Below are positions 1-8,178 of a stretch of 64,000 nucleotides of DNA, in pieces. The stretch is from Halobaculum marinum (GTDB lineage Archaea; Halobacteriota; Halobacteria; Halobacteriales; Haloferacaceae): assembly GCF_029338555.1 (NCBI RefSeq), contig NZ_CP119991.1, positions 248,001 through 312,000 of the forward strand, read 5' to 3'. A program made the translations under genes and the position numbers. Every line of letters begins with the position of its first letter. Position 1 is the stretch's first letter. Below the pieces are notes generated by a model. That model worked only from the letters and a program-made list of their open reading frames with translations, had not been told where the DNA came from and did no database searches.

Positions 1-353
1 TTTGTCTCTCCAAAGTAGCCAACGAACGTCCGCCATGACCGCACCATGGCTAGCTCGAGTTCGACCGAAACCTCGCCATCTCCAGTCCATGAAGGGACTG
101 ATATCGGTGTTTTGTATTCCATATCGATATGTTACCTCCGATTGCTTACGGTGGTGTGCGTTTGCCGCACTGAACGCGGACGAGAGGCGCCGGACAGGGT
201 ACCCGGCGTATGAACGCCCTTCGTTGAGTGCGACGACATTTTGACCCGATTGGTTGGGACATTAACAATTATAGCGTCGGTATTGACAGTGACAACTATG
301 CCGCCACAGTTAGAATTAGTGTCATAACTAGGGTCTATTATATGTCCGAACAC
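1..353. other. AT-richer stretch without a recognisable gene
   Basis: No convincing coding region is seen on either strand; the short open frames have neither haloarchaeal amino-acid composition nor recognisable motifs. The stretch is clearly less GC-rich than the genes to its right and lies directly behind the early stop of a metallophosphatase that seems to lack its C-terminus. A deletion or insertion scar is possible, but no transposase end or target duplication was recognised. Confidence 0.5.
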
Positions 354-959
354 TCACCACGCGAAATGGACGTGGTCGAACGGGTCCACATTGTTCCCCT
401 CGGATACGAGTAGGACCGAATCCTCCTCCCGGAGTTGGTCGTTCGCCGCGCTGACGTCGAACGCGCTCGGTTGGCCGGCGTGGCTGTATCGGTACTCGTA
501 GCCATCGAACGCCGCCGTGAGGAGGCCCTCGCGGACCCGTTCGTAGAACTCGAGGCGTCGCTCGGAATCGAGCTGGCCGCAGTACCAGTGGGACCAGTCG
601 AGGACCGAGGGAAACAGCGCGGCCATCTCGTGGTTCCCGAGGTGGTACCGAATCCGACCGGGCGGCGCCTCCGAGGCCAACCGGTCGATCAGTCGAACGA
701 CGCCGGCACTGTCGGGGCCGCGGTCGATGGCGTCGCCGTTGACGACGAGCACGTAGTCGTTGCCGGCCCAGTGGAGCAGTCCGTCGGCCTCTGTGGTAAC
801 GACCGGGTCGAACACCGACGACTCGCCGACGGCGCGCAACGCGCTGCGGGCGTCGTTTAGGTAGCCGTGGATGTCGCTGATCGAGACGATAGCGGGGGTC
901 GTGTCGCCCGGGAGATCCGCGACGGAGTCCGGTGCGGAGCGAGTCCGGTCGGCGTCCAT
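354..959 (-). CDS. Calcineurin-like metallophosphatase, probably C-terminally truncated
   Basis: Predicted cytoplasmic metal-dependent phosphoesterase of the PPP/calcineurin fold, 201 aa. Metal-site motifs are visible in order: DIH (residues 29-31), GDAIDRG (75-81), GNHE (108-111) and SHAG (159-162). The last family motif, a GH(T) near the C-terminus, is absent, and the protein ends about 40 residues after SHAG in sequence without family character, so the tail is probably lost. The start is the ATG at 959; a GTG one codon upstream is also possible. It overlaps the stop of a 46-codon ORF (TGATG), suggesting translational coupling. Substrate is not deducible. Confidence 0.8.
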   Translation of the reverse strand: MDADRTRSAPDSVADLPGDTTPAIVSISDIHGYLNDARSALRAVGESSVFDPVVTTEADGLLHWAGNDYVLVVNGDAIDRGPDSAGVVRLIDRLASEAPPGRIRYHLGNHEMAALFPSVLDWSHWYCGQLDSERRLEFYERVREGLLTAAFDGYEYRYSHAGQPSAFDVSAANDQLREEDSVLLVSEGNNVDPFDHVHFAW

Positions 960-1099
960 CACACCAACACCTCGACGGTCAGGGTCGAGTAGCGCCGGAG
1001 GAGGGTCTCGACCTCGTCGTCGGTGAACCCGGTCTCGCCGATGGGCGCCGCGCTGTCGACGGTGTCGTTGGGTACGACGCCGACCCGGGTCGCGTCCAT
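959..1099 (-). CDS. 46-aa hypothetical micro-ORF coupled to the metallophosphatase
   Basis: A short ORF of 46 codons whose TGA overlaps the ATG of the metallophosphatase, the usual haloarchaeal sign of translational coupling. The product is acidic (for example FTDDEVETLLRRY) and predicted soluble. A weak T-rich promoter-like patch lies about 25 nt upstream. I recognise no family. It could be a small partner protein or only the leader of a two-gene transcript; the coupling is seen, the function is unknown. Confidence 0.4.
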   Translation of the reverse strand: MDATRVGVVPNDTVDSAAPIGETGFTDDEVETLLRRYSTLTVEVLV

Positions 1100-1282
1100 G
1101 TGGAACCCGACTGACGAGACCGGCAAAAGGCCTTCGAGGGTCGTGGCGCGCGGGCGCGACCGGGGACAGTCGGCGGACGCCGTGTTCACACCGTCTCCCG
1201 GCGGAGTTCGTGGACAGCGAACCTCGTGCGTGACGGAGCGAAGGCCGACGACGACACCGAACACTGACGGCTCTAGCCGAAG

Positions 1283-1292
1283 GGTTCTTTTT
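1283..1292 (+). promoter_or_regulatory. TATA-like box of the Tat lipoprotein gene
   Basis: A T-rich element about 25 nt before the ATG at 1314, the spacing expected for a leaderless haloarchaeal transcript. Confidence 0.45.
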
Positions 1293-1313
1293 ACCACATT
1301 ATCTGTCGAACGT

Positions 1314-2333
1314 ATGGCTTCACCCACGAGGCGAGCTCTGCTCGCGGGCGCCGCGAGTGGTGCGCTCGTCGGGAACGCAGGCTGTCTCGGCGGGAGTGGG
1401 CTCTCGTGTGGCGAGACGGGCGCAGTCCTCGTGCGTCGGTCGCGTGTGGTCCGGGTCACCGTCCCGTTCGACGAACCCGACGCCACTGCCGCCGTCGCGG
1501 CTGCTATCGAGTCGCAGGGCTACACCGTCACCGTCGGCGTCGACCACGCGTACGGGTCGCCCGACACGCGGACGATCCGGGTGCTCGGCGACCTGCCGAG
1601 AGCCGAGGTCGAGCGCATCGCGGCCGCCGAGGGACTCACCGTCGAGTCGGTCGGGGCCTCGACCACCGGCGACGGGCCGTTCGCCGACGTCGACGGATCG
1701 TTCCTCTCGCCGTGGGCCACGCCCCTCCTCGTCGCTCGGGCGGACGCGTACCGCTCGGCGGCCACCGAACTCGGGGTGTCTGTCCCAGACGTCCGCGTCA
1801 CGAAGACCGAGATCGGCGTCGAAGCGCCGCCCGATGGGTCGGTCGACCGCGCAGTCGACGCGATTCGCACCGCCTTCGGTCCGAGCGGGCGCGTGTCCGT
1901 GCACGTCGAGTTCCCGGATCGCGACCCGTCGACGCCGCCGCGGTACCACTTCGAGAGCGGGATCGGCGACGACGACGTCCTCGACGCGGTGGCGTATTAC
2001 CGACGAGGGGACACGGCAGAGATCGTCGTATCCGCTCGCGGCAACAAGTTCATCCGGTCGCTGTTCGGGCCGACGTACCACACGCGGCTCCCCGAGTCCA
2101 TCGACGACGCGACGGTCGTGATCCGGGCAGACGGTGACGTCATCCAGCGACGCCCGCCGACCGACCTCGAACGGGCCTACTTCGAGTGGTATTCCGAGCA
2201 CGCCACGCAGCCACCGGACCTCCCGTACGTCCACTTAGAGATCGGCGGGCTCTCACCGAGTGACGCGGCGCGGATCGGCGCGGGGATCGCGGTGCCGACG
2301 GGGTCGGTCAACGTGTTTCGCCGGCGCTGTTGA
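1314..2333 (+). CDS. Tat-exported lipoprotein of unknown function
   Basis: 339-aa protein with an N-terminal Tat-like signal (TRRALLAGAASG) ending in a lipobox-like NAGC, so predicted to be exported folded and lipid-anchored at the outer membrane face. The mature part is soluble and acidic with no motif I recognise. The ATG at 1314 is chosen because a T-rich TATA-like box (TTCTTTTTA) lies about 25 nt upstream, which fits a leaderless mRNA; longer in-frame extensions to 1023 would remove the signal from the N-terminus. It converges with the next gene, leaving 5 nt between the stops. Confidence 0.7.
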   Translation: MASPTRRALLAGAASGALVGNAGCLGGSGLSCGETGAVLVRRSRVVRVTVPFDEPDATAAVAAAIESQGYTVTVGVDHAYGSPDTRTIRVLGDLPRAEVERIAAAEGLTVESVGASTTGDGPFADVDGSFLSPWATPLLVARADAYRSAATELGVSVPDVRVTKTEIGVEAPPDGSVDRAVDAIRTAFGPSGRVSVHVEFPDRDPSTPPRYHFESGIGDDDVLDAVAYYRRGDTAEIVVSARGNKFIRSLFGPTYHTRLPESIDDATVVIRADGDVIQRRPPTDLERAYFEWYSEHATQPPDLPYVHLEIGGLSPSDAARIGAGIAVPTGSVNVFRRRC

Positions 2334-2338
2334 GCGGA

Positions 2339-2845
2339 TCAGCCCCACTCGAACGTCCGGCGCTCCGCTGAGGACTGCCCAGTGAGGAGTTCCAACGTCG
2401 CGACGAACGTGACGACGCCGTCGGTCGCGGTCTGTGCCGCCGGACTGTCCGGTACCGTCACCGCGTACGGGTCGACGGCGCGCCCGGCGGCGTCGGTGAG
2501 GTCCTCGTAGAGCGTCCCGTGTGCCGCCGACAGTTGGATGAACGGCGTCGGCGGGGCCCCCTGAGCGACCAGCGACGATGCGTCCCCCTCGACCGAGGGG
2601 ACCGTGACCGGCCCGGGGAGGTCCGACTCGCGGTAGGCGATGTGCACCTCGATCCGTTCGTGCTCGGCGAGAGCGAACGTGACCGAACAGCCCGGGAACG
2701 TCGACCACGTACTCGTCTCGACCCCCGGGGCACCGTACCGGACCGCGCGGTCGAGTTCCCGGATCATCGCGCGCTTCTCGTCGACCGACAGGGGCGACCC
2801 CTCTCGCACCCTGACCGGCGAGTCGTCGTCGTCGGACGGCGCCAT
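2339..2845 (-). CDS. Conserved-type haloarchaeal hypothetical protein
   Basis: 168-aa soluble acidic protein with no signal peptide and no membrane segment. The middle part (about residues 50-115) reads like alternating beta strands, as in small ligand-binding or beta-sandwich domains, but no family is recognised. The ATG at 2845 is supported by a clear TATA-like CGATTTTACG about 25 nt upstream on the same strand. It is convergent with the lipoprotein gene and preceded on the same strand by the nuclease-like gene ending at 2890, from which its own promoter separates it. Confidence 0.6.
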   Translation of the reverse strand: MAPSDDDDSPVRVREGSPLSVDEKRAMIRELDRAVRYGAPGVETSTWSTFPGCSVTFALAEHERIEVHIAYRESDLPGPVTVPSVEGDASSLVAQGAPPTPFIQLSAAHGTLYEDLTDAAGRAVDPYAVTVPDSPAAQTATDGVVTFVATLELLTGQSSAERRTFEWG

Positions 2846-2866
2846 ACTGGCGGGTCGAGATGGTGG

Positions 2867-2876
2867 CGTAAAATCG
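2867..2876 (-). promoter_or_regulatory. TATA box of the 168-aa hypothetical gene
   Basis: CGATTTTACG read on the minus strand, about 25 nt before the ATG at 2845; typical of a leaderless transcript. Confidence 0.5.
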
Positions 2877-2889
2877 TTGCTCCGAGCGC

Positions 2890-4140
2890 CTAGCGGTCGA
2901 ACGACAGCGGCTCACGCAACGCCCACACGTCCGCCTCCGGGTCGAGGCGGTGTGGTTCGGCGCCGCGCTCGGTCACGATCCCGGCGTGGAACAGCATCGC
3001 CTTCAGCTGGAACACCGTCGGGGAGTGGTAGACGCGCCCGTCGGCCAGTTCCGCCGGTCGGAGGTCGCCGTCGCCGTCGAGCGTGCGGGCGCGGACGCCC
3101 TCGGTTCCACGGAGGAACAGCTCGACCGTGAACGTGGGGTGATTTGTGTGGAGCCACTCGACCAACTGGACGAGCGTCGGCTCCGGGTAGCCGTCGTCGG
3201 CCATGGTCTGGAGTTCCTCGACGATCACCTGTGTCGCTGGGTATGCCCAGACGACCCGCCGGGTGAGCAGCCCCCATTCGGGGGCGAGATCACAGAATCG
3301 AGCGCGAGACCGCTTCCAGTCGTCGAACGCCCCGAGCGCGTCGTCGACGGTTCCGTACCGGGTGAGCGCGAAGCGAACCACTTCCTCGCCCAACGGCGTG
3401 AGCCGGAGCCGGTCAGGGCGTTCCTCGACCAGTCCGAGGAACGTCGCGCCCTGACGGGCAGCCGTCGTCGCGGCGACGACCCGCTCGGCGAGCACGGCAC
3501 CTGTCTCGCCGGAGTGGTACAGCGCCAACGGCACTGCGAGGTAGTTCTTCGGGTGGTTCAGGCCGAAGGAGGCGTCCGCGACGCCCTGCGAGGTCGCCTG
3601 GAAGCGGATCGCCGCCGCGTCGTCGGACGTTCGATTCCCGACCACACGAGGAACTTCCAGCGCCGTCGTCTCACCGCCGGCGTCGACGGCTAACACGCCG
3701 ACATTGAGTTCGCGCGCGAGCGTCCGTGCAGTCGCCGAGATGGTCCCCGTCGGTGCGGCGACGTAGGCGGCGTTCGCTTCTCCCAATCGGTCGTAGGCTT
3801 GGACCACGCCGCGCTCGACGTCGACCGCCCGCCCGCCCGTGTGGCCCTTCGCCTCGACGGCGATGAGTGGCGGTTGGTCGCCGAAGCGGTCGACGGCCAG
3901 GAGGTCCGCCTCCAGGTCGCGAACGCCGACGAGGTCCGGGTACCCGGAGCCGAGCCGGACGTGGTTGAACGGCGCGAGGCGTTCACGGACCGCCGGTGGG
4001 ATGGGTCGCCCCGGCAGCCACTCGTCCATCGCGAACTGCGTGTCACAGACCGCGTACGCTTCGGACTCGGTCGCCGGAAACAGGCGATCCTTGGCGTGGG
4101 CGAGCACCTGCGGTTCCGGGAGCGACGCCGCTGTTGCCAT
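2890..4140 (-). CDS. PD-(D/E)XK nuclease-like protein, hypothetical
   Basis: 416-aa cytoplasmic protein. Residues about 55-160 contain a pattern recalling restriction-endonuclease-fold enzymes: PDLVGV, then a hydrophobic strand with LLAVDRFG, then LIAVEAKGHTGG (the E-A-K triad), followed by the helix VERGVVQAYDRLG and a strand/helix AAYVAAPTG typical of this fold. The C-terminal 200 residues look helical, possibly winged-helix (TPLGEEVVRFAL). The ATG at 4140 is preferred over the longer start at 4194 because a TATA-like TTCTTGCA lies about 25 nt upstream. Function as a nuclease is inference from the motif; no methylase or helicase partner is adjacent. Confidence 0.6.
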   Translation of the reverse strand: MATAASLPEPQVLAHAKDRLFPATESEAYAVCDTQFAMDEWLPGRPIPPAVRERLAPFNHVRLGSGYPDLVGVRDLEADLLAVDRFGDQPPLIAVEAKGHTGGRAVDVERGVVQAYDRLGEANAAYVAAPTGTISATARTLARELNVGVLAVDAGGETTALEVPRVVGNRTSDDAAAIRFQATSQGVADASFGLNHPKNYLAVPLALYHSGETGAVLAERVVAATTAARQGATFLGLVEERPDRLRLTPLGEEVVRFALTRYGTVDDALGAFDDWKRSRARFCDLAPEWGLLTRRVVWAYPATQVIVEELQTMADDGYPEPTLVQLVEWLHTNHPTFTVELFLRGTEGVRARTLDGDGDLRPAELADGRVYHSPTVFQLKAMLFHAGIVTERGAEPHRLDPEADVWALREPLSFDR

Positions 4141-4212
4141 GGTTGGCACACCACAGGCGGGTGCAAGAACCTTCTGTCGCGACCTGGCGTCCACACCGGC
4201 CGACCGTCTGGG

Positions 4213-4992
4213 TCAGTTCGACTCGGTTTTCGGGTCCGCGCGCCGGAACGCCGTGAGCGTGTCGACGTCGTCGCCGCCACGCGAAAGCACGGTGACGATG
4301 TCGTCCGCCTCGACGACCGTGTCGCCGTGGGGCGTCAACTCGCGGTCGTCGCGCTCGATGCCGATGACGAGCGTCTCTGGGTCGAGCACCCCATCTCGGA
4401 CGGCGGACTCCAGTGTGCGACCGGCGATTGGTGCATCGGGCTGGACGCTCACCTCGACGACGCTGGCGTCGCCGGTGAGGCTGATGAACGCGTTCGGCTC
4501 CGGCACGCGGTCGTCGTCCTGCGGGTCGAACGGCGCGAACGGCGCGAACAGTTCCTCCTCCAGGAGGTCTTCGTCCTCGATGTGGATGCCGAGGTCGGTG
4601 AGTCGCCGGGCGATCTGCCGGAGGTCGGCGGTCGTTCCACCGACGGCGAGGACGTGGAGGTTGCGCCGGCCGGTCATCAGCGTGCGCACGTTGATCACTC
4701 CCGGGACGGCGCGCGCCTCGTGGGCGAGCGCCTCGCGCTCGGTGATCGGGACGTCACAGAGGTAGAGGTTGGTGAGTTTCCCGTCTGCCGCCTCGAAGTC
4801 TACCTGAGCGGTGTACCCGCGGACGATCCCCGCGTTCTCGAGTTTCCGGATACGGTTGCGGATCGTCGCCCCCGAGACGCCGGCGCGCTCGGCGAGTGCG
4901 CTGGCGGACGTGTTGCGCGCGTCGTCCATCAGCGCGTGCAGTATCTGCCGATCGATCTCGTCGAGCCGGTAGTCCGTGTTCGGGTACGTCAT
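4213..4992 (-). CDS. Lrp/AsnC family regulator with C-terminal TrkA_C domain
   Basis: 259 aa. Residues about 9-60 form an Lrp/AsnC winged helix-turn-helix (LDEIDRQILHALMDDARN, then RAGVSGATIRNRIRKLENAG). Residues about 70-140 match the RAM/effector region. Residues about 165-240 form an RCK-C/TrkA_C domain (VVEVSVQPDAPIAGRTLES), which usually binds a small ligand next to transporters. It is divergent from the UspA-APC permease operon 225 nt away, so it is a good candidate regulator of that operon. A GTCGCG-N8-CGCGAC dyad lies 19-38 nt before its own start, which may mean autoregulation. Confidence 0.85.
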   Translation of the reverse strand: MTYPNTDYRLDEIDRQILHALMDDARNTSASALAERAGVSGATIRNRIRKLENAGIVRGYTAQVDFEAADGKLTNLYLCDVPITEREALAHEARAVPGVINVRTLMTGRRNLHVLAVGGTTADLRQIARRLTDLGIHIEDEDLLEEELFAPFAPFDPQDDDRVPEPNAFISLTGDASVVEVSVQPDAPIAGRTLESAVRDGVLDPETLVIGIERDDRELTPHGDTVVEADDIVTVLSRGGDDVDTLTAFRRADPKTESN

Positions 4993-5010
4993 TTGGCGGG
5001 GAAGGTCGAT

Positions 5011-5030
5011 GTCGCGAGTCGGTACGCGAC
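5011..5030. promoter_or_regulatory. Perfect inverted repeat in the leader of the Lrp-TrkA_C gene
   Basis: GTCGCG, 8-nt spacer, CGCGAC, located 19-38 nt upstream of the regulator's ATG. Seen directly in the sequence. A role as autoregulatory operator is inference from its position. Confidence 0.4.
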
Positions 5031-5182
5031 ACCGCGGTTTAGTAGTTCCTCACGGGCGCCTTCCGGTCCGTCGGCTGGGCACCCCGGCAGTCGAGCGCGC
5101 GGCGCGGAGGACTGCCAGCCACGACGACATTCGGATATGAAAATCTATGACAGTATAAACTGCGATTCTGAAAATTAAATGC

Positions 5183-5193
5183 GCGAATTTATG
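5183..5193 (+). promoter_or_regulatory. TATA box of the UspA-permease operon
   Basis: GCGAATTTATG lies about 27 nt before the ATG at 5217, within a distinctly AT-rich divergent promoter region (5135-5193). Its spacing points to leaderless translation of the small ORF at 5217 rather than of the UspA gene. Confidence 0.5.
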
Positions 5194-5216
5194 TCGACTC
5201 GCGTCGTTAGCCGGGT

Positions 5217-5378
5217 ATGGACCACGAGACAGTCGACCGAGATCGGACTGGATCACCACTGCGACCCGCGACGCGCCGACAACTGACAGCCGTCGCCGGC
5301 GCCGCCGAGCGCGTGACCGCGGCTGTCGACGCCTCCCTGCCCGCCCGACGTTCGGTCCGTTCCCCGGGGGGTGGCTGA
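5217..5378 (+). CDS. 53-aa small ORF heading the UspA-permease operon
   Basis: ATG at 5217 is about 27 nt behind a TATA box, and the TGA ends 4 nt before the ATG of the UspA gene, so ribosomes could hand over. The product is 53 aa, with acidic and basic stretches and one amphipathic segment (LTAVAGAAERVTAAVDASL) and a Pro/Gly-rich tail. No family is recognised. It may be a regulatory leader peptide or a small protein in its own right. The promoter geometry supports its translation; the function is unknown. Confidence 0.4.
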   Translation: MDHETVDRDRTGSPLRPATRRQLTAVAGAAERVTAAVDASLPARRSVRSPGGG

Positions 5379-5382
5379 CGAG

Positions 5383-5853
5383 ATGCCCGCGTTCAGCCAC
5401 CTTGCGGTCCCCGTCGCGGACGCGAACGACGCCGTCGCGACCGCCACCGCGCTGGAGCCGTACCTCGAACACGTCGAGCGCGTCACCTTCGTCCACGTCG
5501 TCGAGAAGGGCGGGGGCGTCGTGGACAAGGCGCCGATGGCGAAGCGACGGACGGACGCGGAGGCGTTCCTCTCGGTCGCGGCTGCGCGCGTCGACGACGC
5601 GGTCGCCACCGACACCCGCATCGTCTTCGGGACGGACATCGCCGAGACGATTGTCGAAACTGCGCTCGACGCGGAGGCGACGGCAGTGGCGTTCCGTCCC
5701 CGCGGCGGTCGGCGGCTCCTCCGATTGCTGACCGGCGACACCGCCGAGCGGCTCGTCTCCGACCCCGCCCTCCCCATCGTCTCGCTGCCCTCCTCGGAGG
5801 GGAGCGTGACCGCGAGTGTCTCGGGCGACGAACAGCGCGAGGCAGACACGTGA
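5383..5853 (+). CDS. UspA-domain protein
   Basis: 156-aa single universal-stress-protein fold: N-terminal strand HLAVPVADANDA, the VTFVHVVEKG strand and the C-terminal LPIVSLPSSEG strand. The classical ATP-binding G-2x-G-9x-G(S/T) motif is weak, so nucleotide binding is uncertain. Start ATG 5383; a GTG at 5371 is less likely because it overlaps the 53-aa ORF. The stop overlaps the GTG of the permease gene by 4 nt (GTGA), so the two proteins are probably made together, and this subunit may modulate the permease. Confidence 0.75.
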   Translation: MPAFSHLAVPVADANDAVATATALEPYLEHVERVTFVHVVEKGGGVVDKAPMAKRRTDAEAFLSVAAARVDDAVATDTRIVFGTDIAETIVETALDAEATAVAFRPRGGRRLLRLLTGDTAERLVSDPALPIVSLPSSEGSVTASVSGDEQREADT

Positions 5854-8090
5854 GCGACGAGGAACTCGCGAAGGACCTGGGGCTCCTGTCGGCGCTCACC
5901 ATCGGCATCGGGACGATGGTCGGCGCCGGCATCTTCGTGCTCCCAGGCGTCGCCGCCAGCACCGCCGGCCCCGTCGTGGTGGTGTCGTTCGTCGTCGGCG
6001 GCCTGATCGCGCTCGTGAACGCCCTCGCGGTGTCGGAGTTGGGGACAGCGATGCCGAAAGCCGGCGGTGGCTACTACTACGTCAACCGAGCACTCGGGCC
6101 GCTGTTCGGCTCGATCGCGGGGCTCGGCGACTGGATCGGCTTAGCCTTCGCCTCGGCGTTCTACAGCATCGGCTTCGGCCAGTACCTCGCGACGCTGGTA
6201 CCCCTGCCGGAGGTGCTGTTCCTCTCGGAGGTGCAGGTGGGCGCGCTCGTCGCCGGCGCCGTGTTCGTCGGCGTCAACTACGTCGGCGCGAAGGAGACCG
6301 GCGGCGTCCAGACGGTGATCGTCACGCTCCTGCTGGGTATCCTCACCCTGTTCGCGGTGCAGGGGTGGCTCTCGTTCGACCTCGCGACGCTGCTGAGCGA
6401 GGGCGGCGCCGCGCCGTTCGGCTACGGCGCGATCCTCCCCGGGACGGCGCTCGTGTTCGTCTCGTTCCTCGGCTACGCGAAGATCGCGACCGTCGCCGAG
6501 GAGCTGAAGAACCCGGGTCGGAACCTGCCGCTCGCGATCGTCGGGAGCGTCGTGATCGTCACCGTCCTCTACGCGATCCTGGTGAGCATCATGCTCGGCG
6601 TCGTCCCCTGGACGGATCTGAGCCAATCCGCGCCGCTGACGCAGGCCACGCAGGTTGCGTTCCCCGGCGGGTACGCCGGTCTGGCTGTGACGGTGGTGAC
6701 GCTCGGCGCGCTGTTGGCGACCGCCTCGAGCGCGAACGCGTCGATCCTCGCGTCCGCGCGGATCAACTTCGCGATGGGTCGCGACCGGATCGTCTCCGAC
6801 TGGCTCAACGAGATCCACCCGTCGTACGCGACCCCCTACCGCTCGATCCTCGTCACCGGCGCGGTGATCGTCGTGTTCATCGCGGCGCTGGGGACCGACA
6901 TCGAGGTGCTCGCGAAGGCGGCGAGCGTGCTCCACCTCGTGGTGTACGCGCTGATGAACGTCGCGCTCGTCGTCTTCCGCGAGACGGACCCGGAGTACGA
7001 CCCCGCGTTCCGGGTGCCGCTGTACCCGCTCACCCCGGCACTGGGATTCGTGCTGTCGCTCGGGCTGCTCGCGTTCGTCGGCCAGACAGAGCTGTTGCTG
7101 TCGGGCGCGTTCGTCCTCGTCGCGGTCCTGTGGTACGCGCTGTACGCGCGCAAGGAGACGACTCACCAGGGGCTGTTGGGACAGTACGTCCTCGACCGCG
7201 GCGACGACCTCCCGCCGTCGGTCGTGAGCGCGGCCGCGACGGTCGCACCCGACGGCTCCGGTGGCGACGACACCCCGACCACGATGGTGGCGCTGTCGAA
7301 CCCGCGCACGGAGCGCGCGCTGATGACGCTCGGCGCGGCCCTCGCCGGGCGCGACGGCGGGCGGGTCCTCGCGACCCACGTCATCCAGGTGCCCGACCAG
7401 ACCTCGCTGGAGGCGGCCGCCGCACAGCGCGACCGCATCTCCCGGACGTCGGAGGGACTGCTCGAAGACGCGCGCGCCGACGCCGACCGCCTCGGCGTGC
7501 CGGTGGAGACGCGGACGGTGCTGTCCCACCAGGGACTCGCGGAGGTGTTCGATCTCGCACGCCAACACGACGTCGACCGCCTCGTGATGGGCCACGGCGG
7601 TACCAGACTCGCCGGGGGCCGCGTCGAGGGCCGACTCGACGAGTTGACCCACGACCTGCCGTGTGACGTGCTCGTCCTCGACGACGGGGCGTTCGACCCC
7701 AGCGAGGTGCTCGTCCCGACCGCCGGGGGGCACTCATCGGACCTCTCGGCGGAGGTGGCACGAGCACTCCAGGAAACGGTCGGCGCGAACGTCTCCGTGC
7801 TCCACGTCGCTGACGACGCCGAGGAGGGACACGCGTTCCTCGACAAGTGGGCCGCAGACCACGACCTGGCGGACGCCGAGTTGCTGGTCGAGACCGGCGA
7901 CGTGGAGGCGGCTATCGGCGCCGCCGCGGCGTCGCGGTCGCTCGTGCTCGTCGGCGCAACCGAGCGCGGCCTCCTGTCGCGGATCGTCCGCGGGTCGCTG
8001 CAGCTGTCCGTGCTCGACGACCTCGACTCGAACGTGCTGTTGGCCGAGCGCCCGCGCAAGCGGACGCTCCGCGAGCGCCTGTTCGCGTGA
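5850..8090 (+). CDS. APC-family amino-acid permease with two C-terminal UspA domains
   Basis: 746 aa. Residues about 10-440 are an amino acid-polyamine-organocation permease with about 12 membrane segments, opening with the family motif GIGTMVGAGIFVLPG. Residues about 470-610 and 615-745 are two UspA domains (first with VDRLVMGHGG, second with RSLVLVGATERG), a layout known in archaeal and bacterial permeases. It starts at a GTG overlapping the UspA stop. The Lrp/TrkA_C gene next door suggests amino-acid-responsive control. The substrate is not predictable from sequence alone. Confidence 0.9.
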   Translation: MSDEELAKDLGLLSALTIGIGTMVGAGIFVLPGVAASTAGPVVVVSFVVGGLIALVNALAVSELGTAMPKAGGGYYYVNRALGPLFGSIAGLGDWIGLAFASAFYSIGFGQYLATLVPLPEVLFLSEVQVGALVAGAVFVGVNYVGAKETGGVQTVIVTLLLGILTLFAVQGWLSFDLATLLSEGGAAPFGYGAILPGTALVFVSFLGYAKIATVAEELKNPGRNLPLAIVGSVVIVTVLYAILVSIMLGVVPWTDLSQSAPLTQATQVAFPGGYAGLAVTVVTLGALLATASSANASILASARINFAMGRDRIVSDWLNEIHPSYATPYRSILVTGAVIVVFIAALGTDIEVLAKAASVLHLVVYALMNVALVVFRETDPEYDPAFRVPLYPLTPALGFVLSLGLLAFVGQTELLLSGAFVLVAVLWYALYARKETTHQGLLGQYVLDRGDDLPPSVVSAAATVAPDGSGGDDTPTTMVALSNPRTERALMTLGAALAGRDGGRVLATHVIQVPDQTSLEAAAAQRDRISRTSEGLLEDARADADRLGVPVETRTVLSHQGLAEVFDLARQHDVDRLVMGHGGTRLAGGRVEGRLDELTHDLPCDVLVLDDGAFDPSEVLVPTAGGHSSDLSAEVARALQETVGANVSVLHVADDAEEGHAFLDKWAADHDLADAELLVETGDVEAAIGAAAASRSLVLVGATERGLLSRIVRGSLQLSVLDDLDSNVLLAERPRKRTLRERLFA

Positions 8091-8178
8091 ACGTGAGCAA
8101 GGAACAGCGCGGTGGAAGGGGCGCGTCATGATCTCTCGGTGACCCGCTGACCGGGTCGCCGACAGGTCGTATCGGGGC

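Noticed and set aside
6141-7733. 530-codon open frame antisense to the APC permease
   Set aside because: High-GC DNA keeps antisense frames open; composition is Arg/His-rich and the plus-strand permease has clear motifs.
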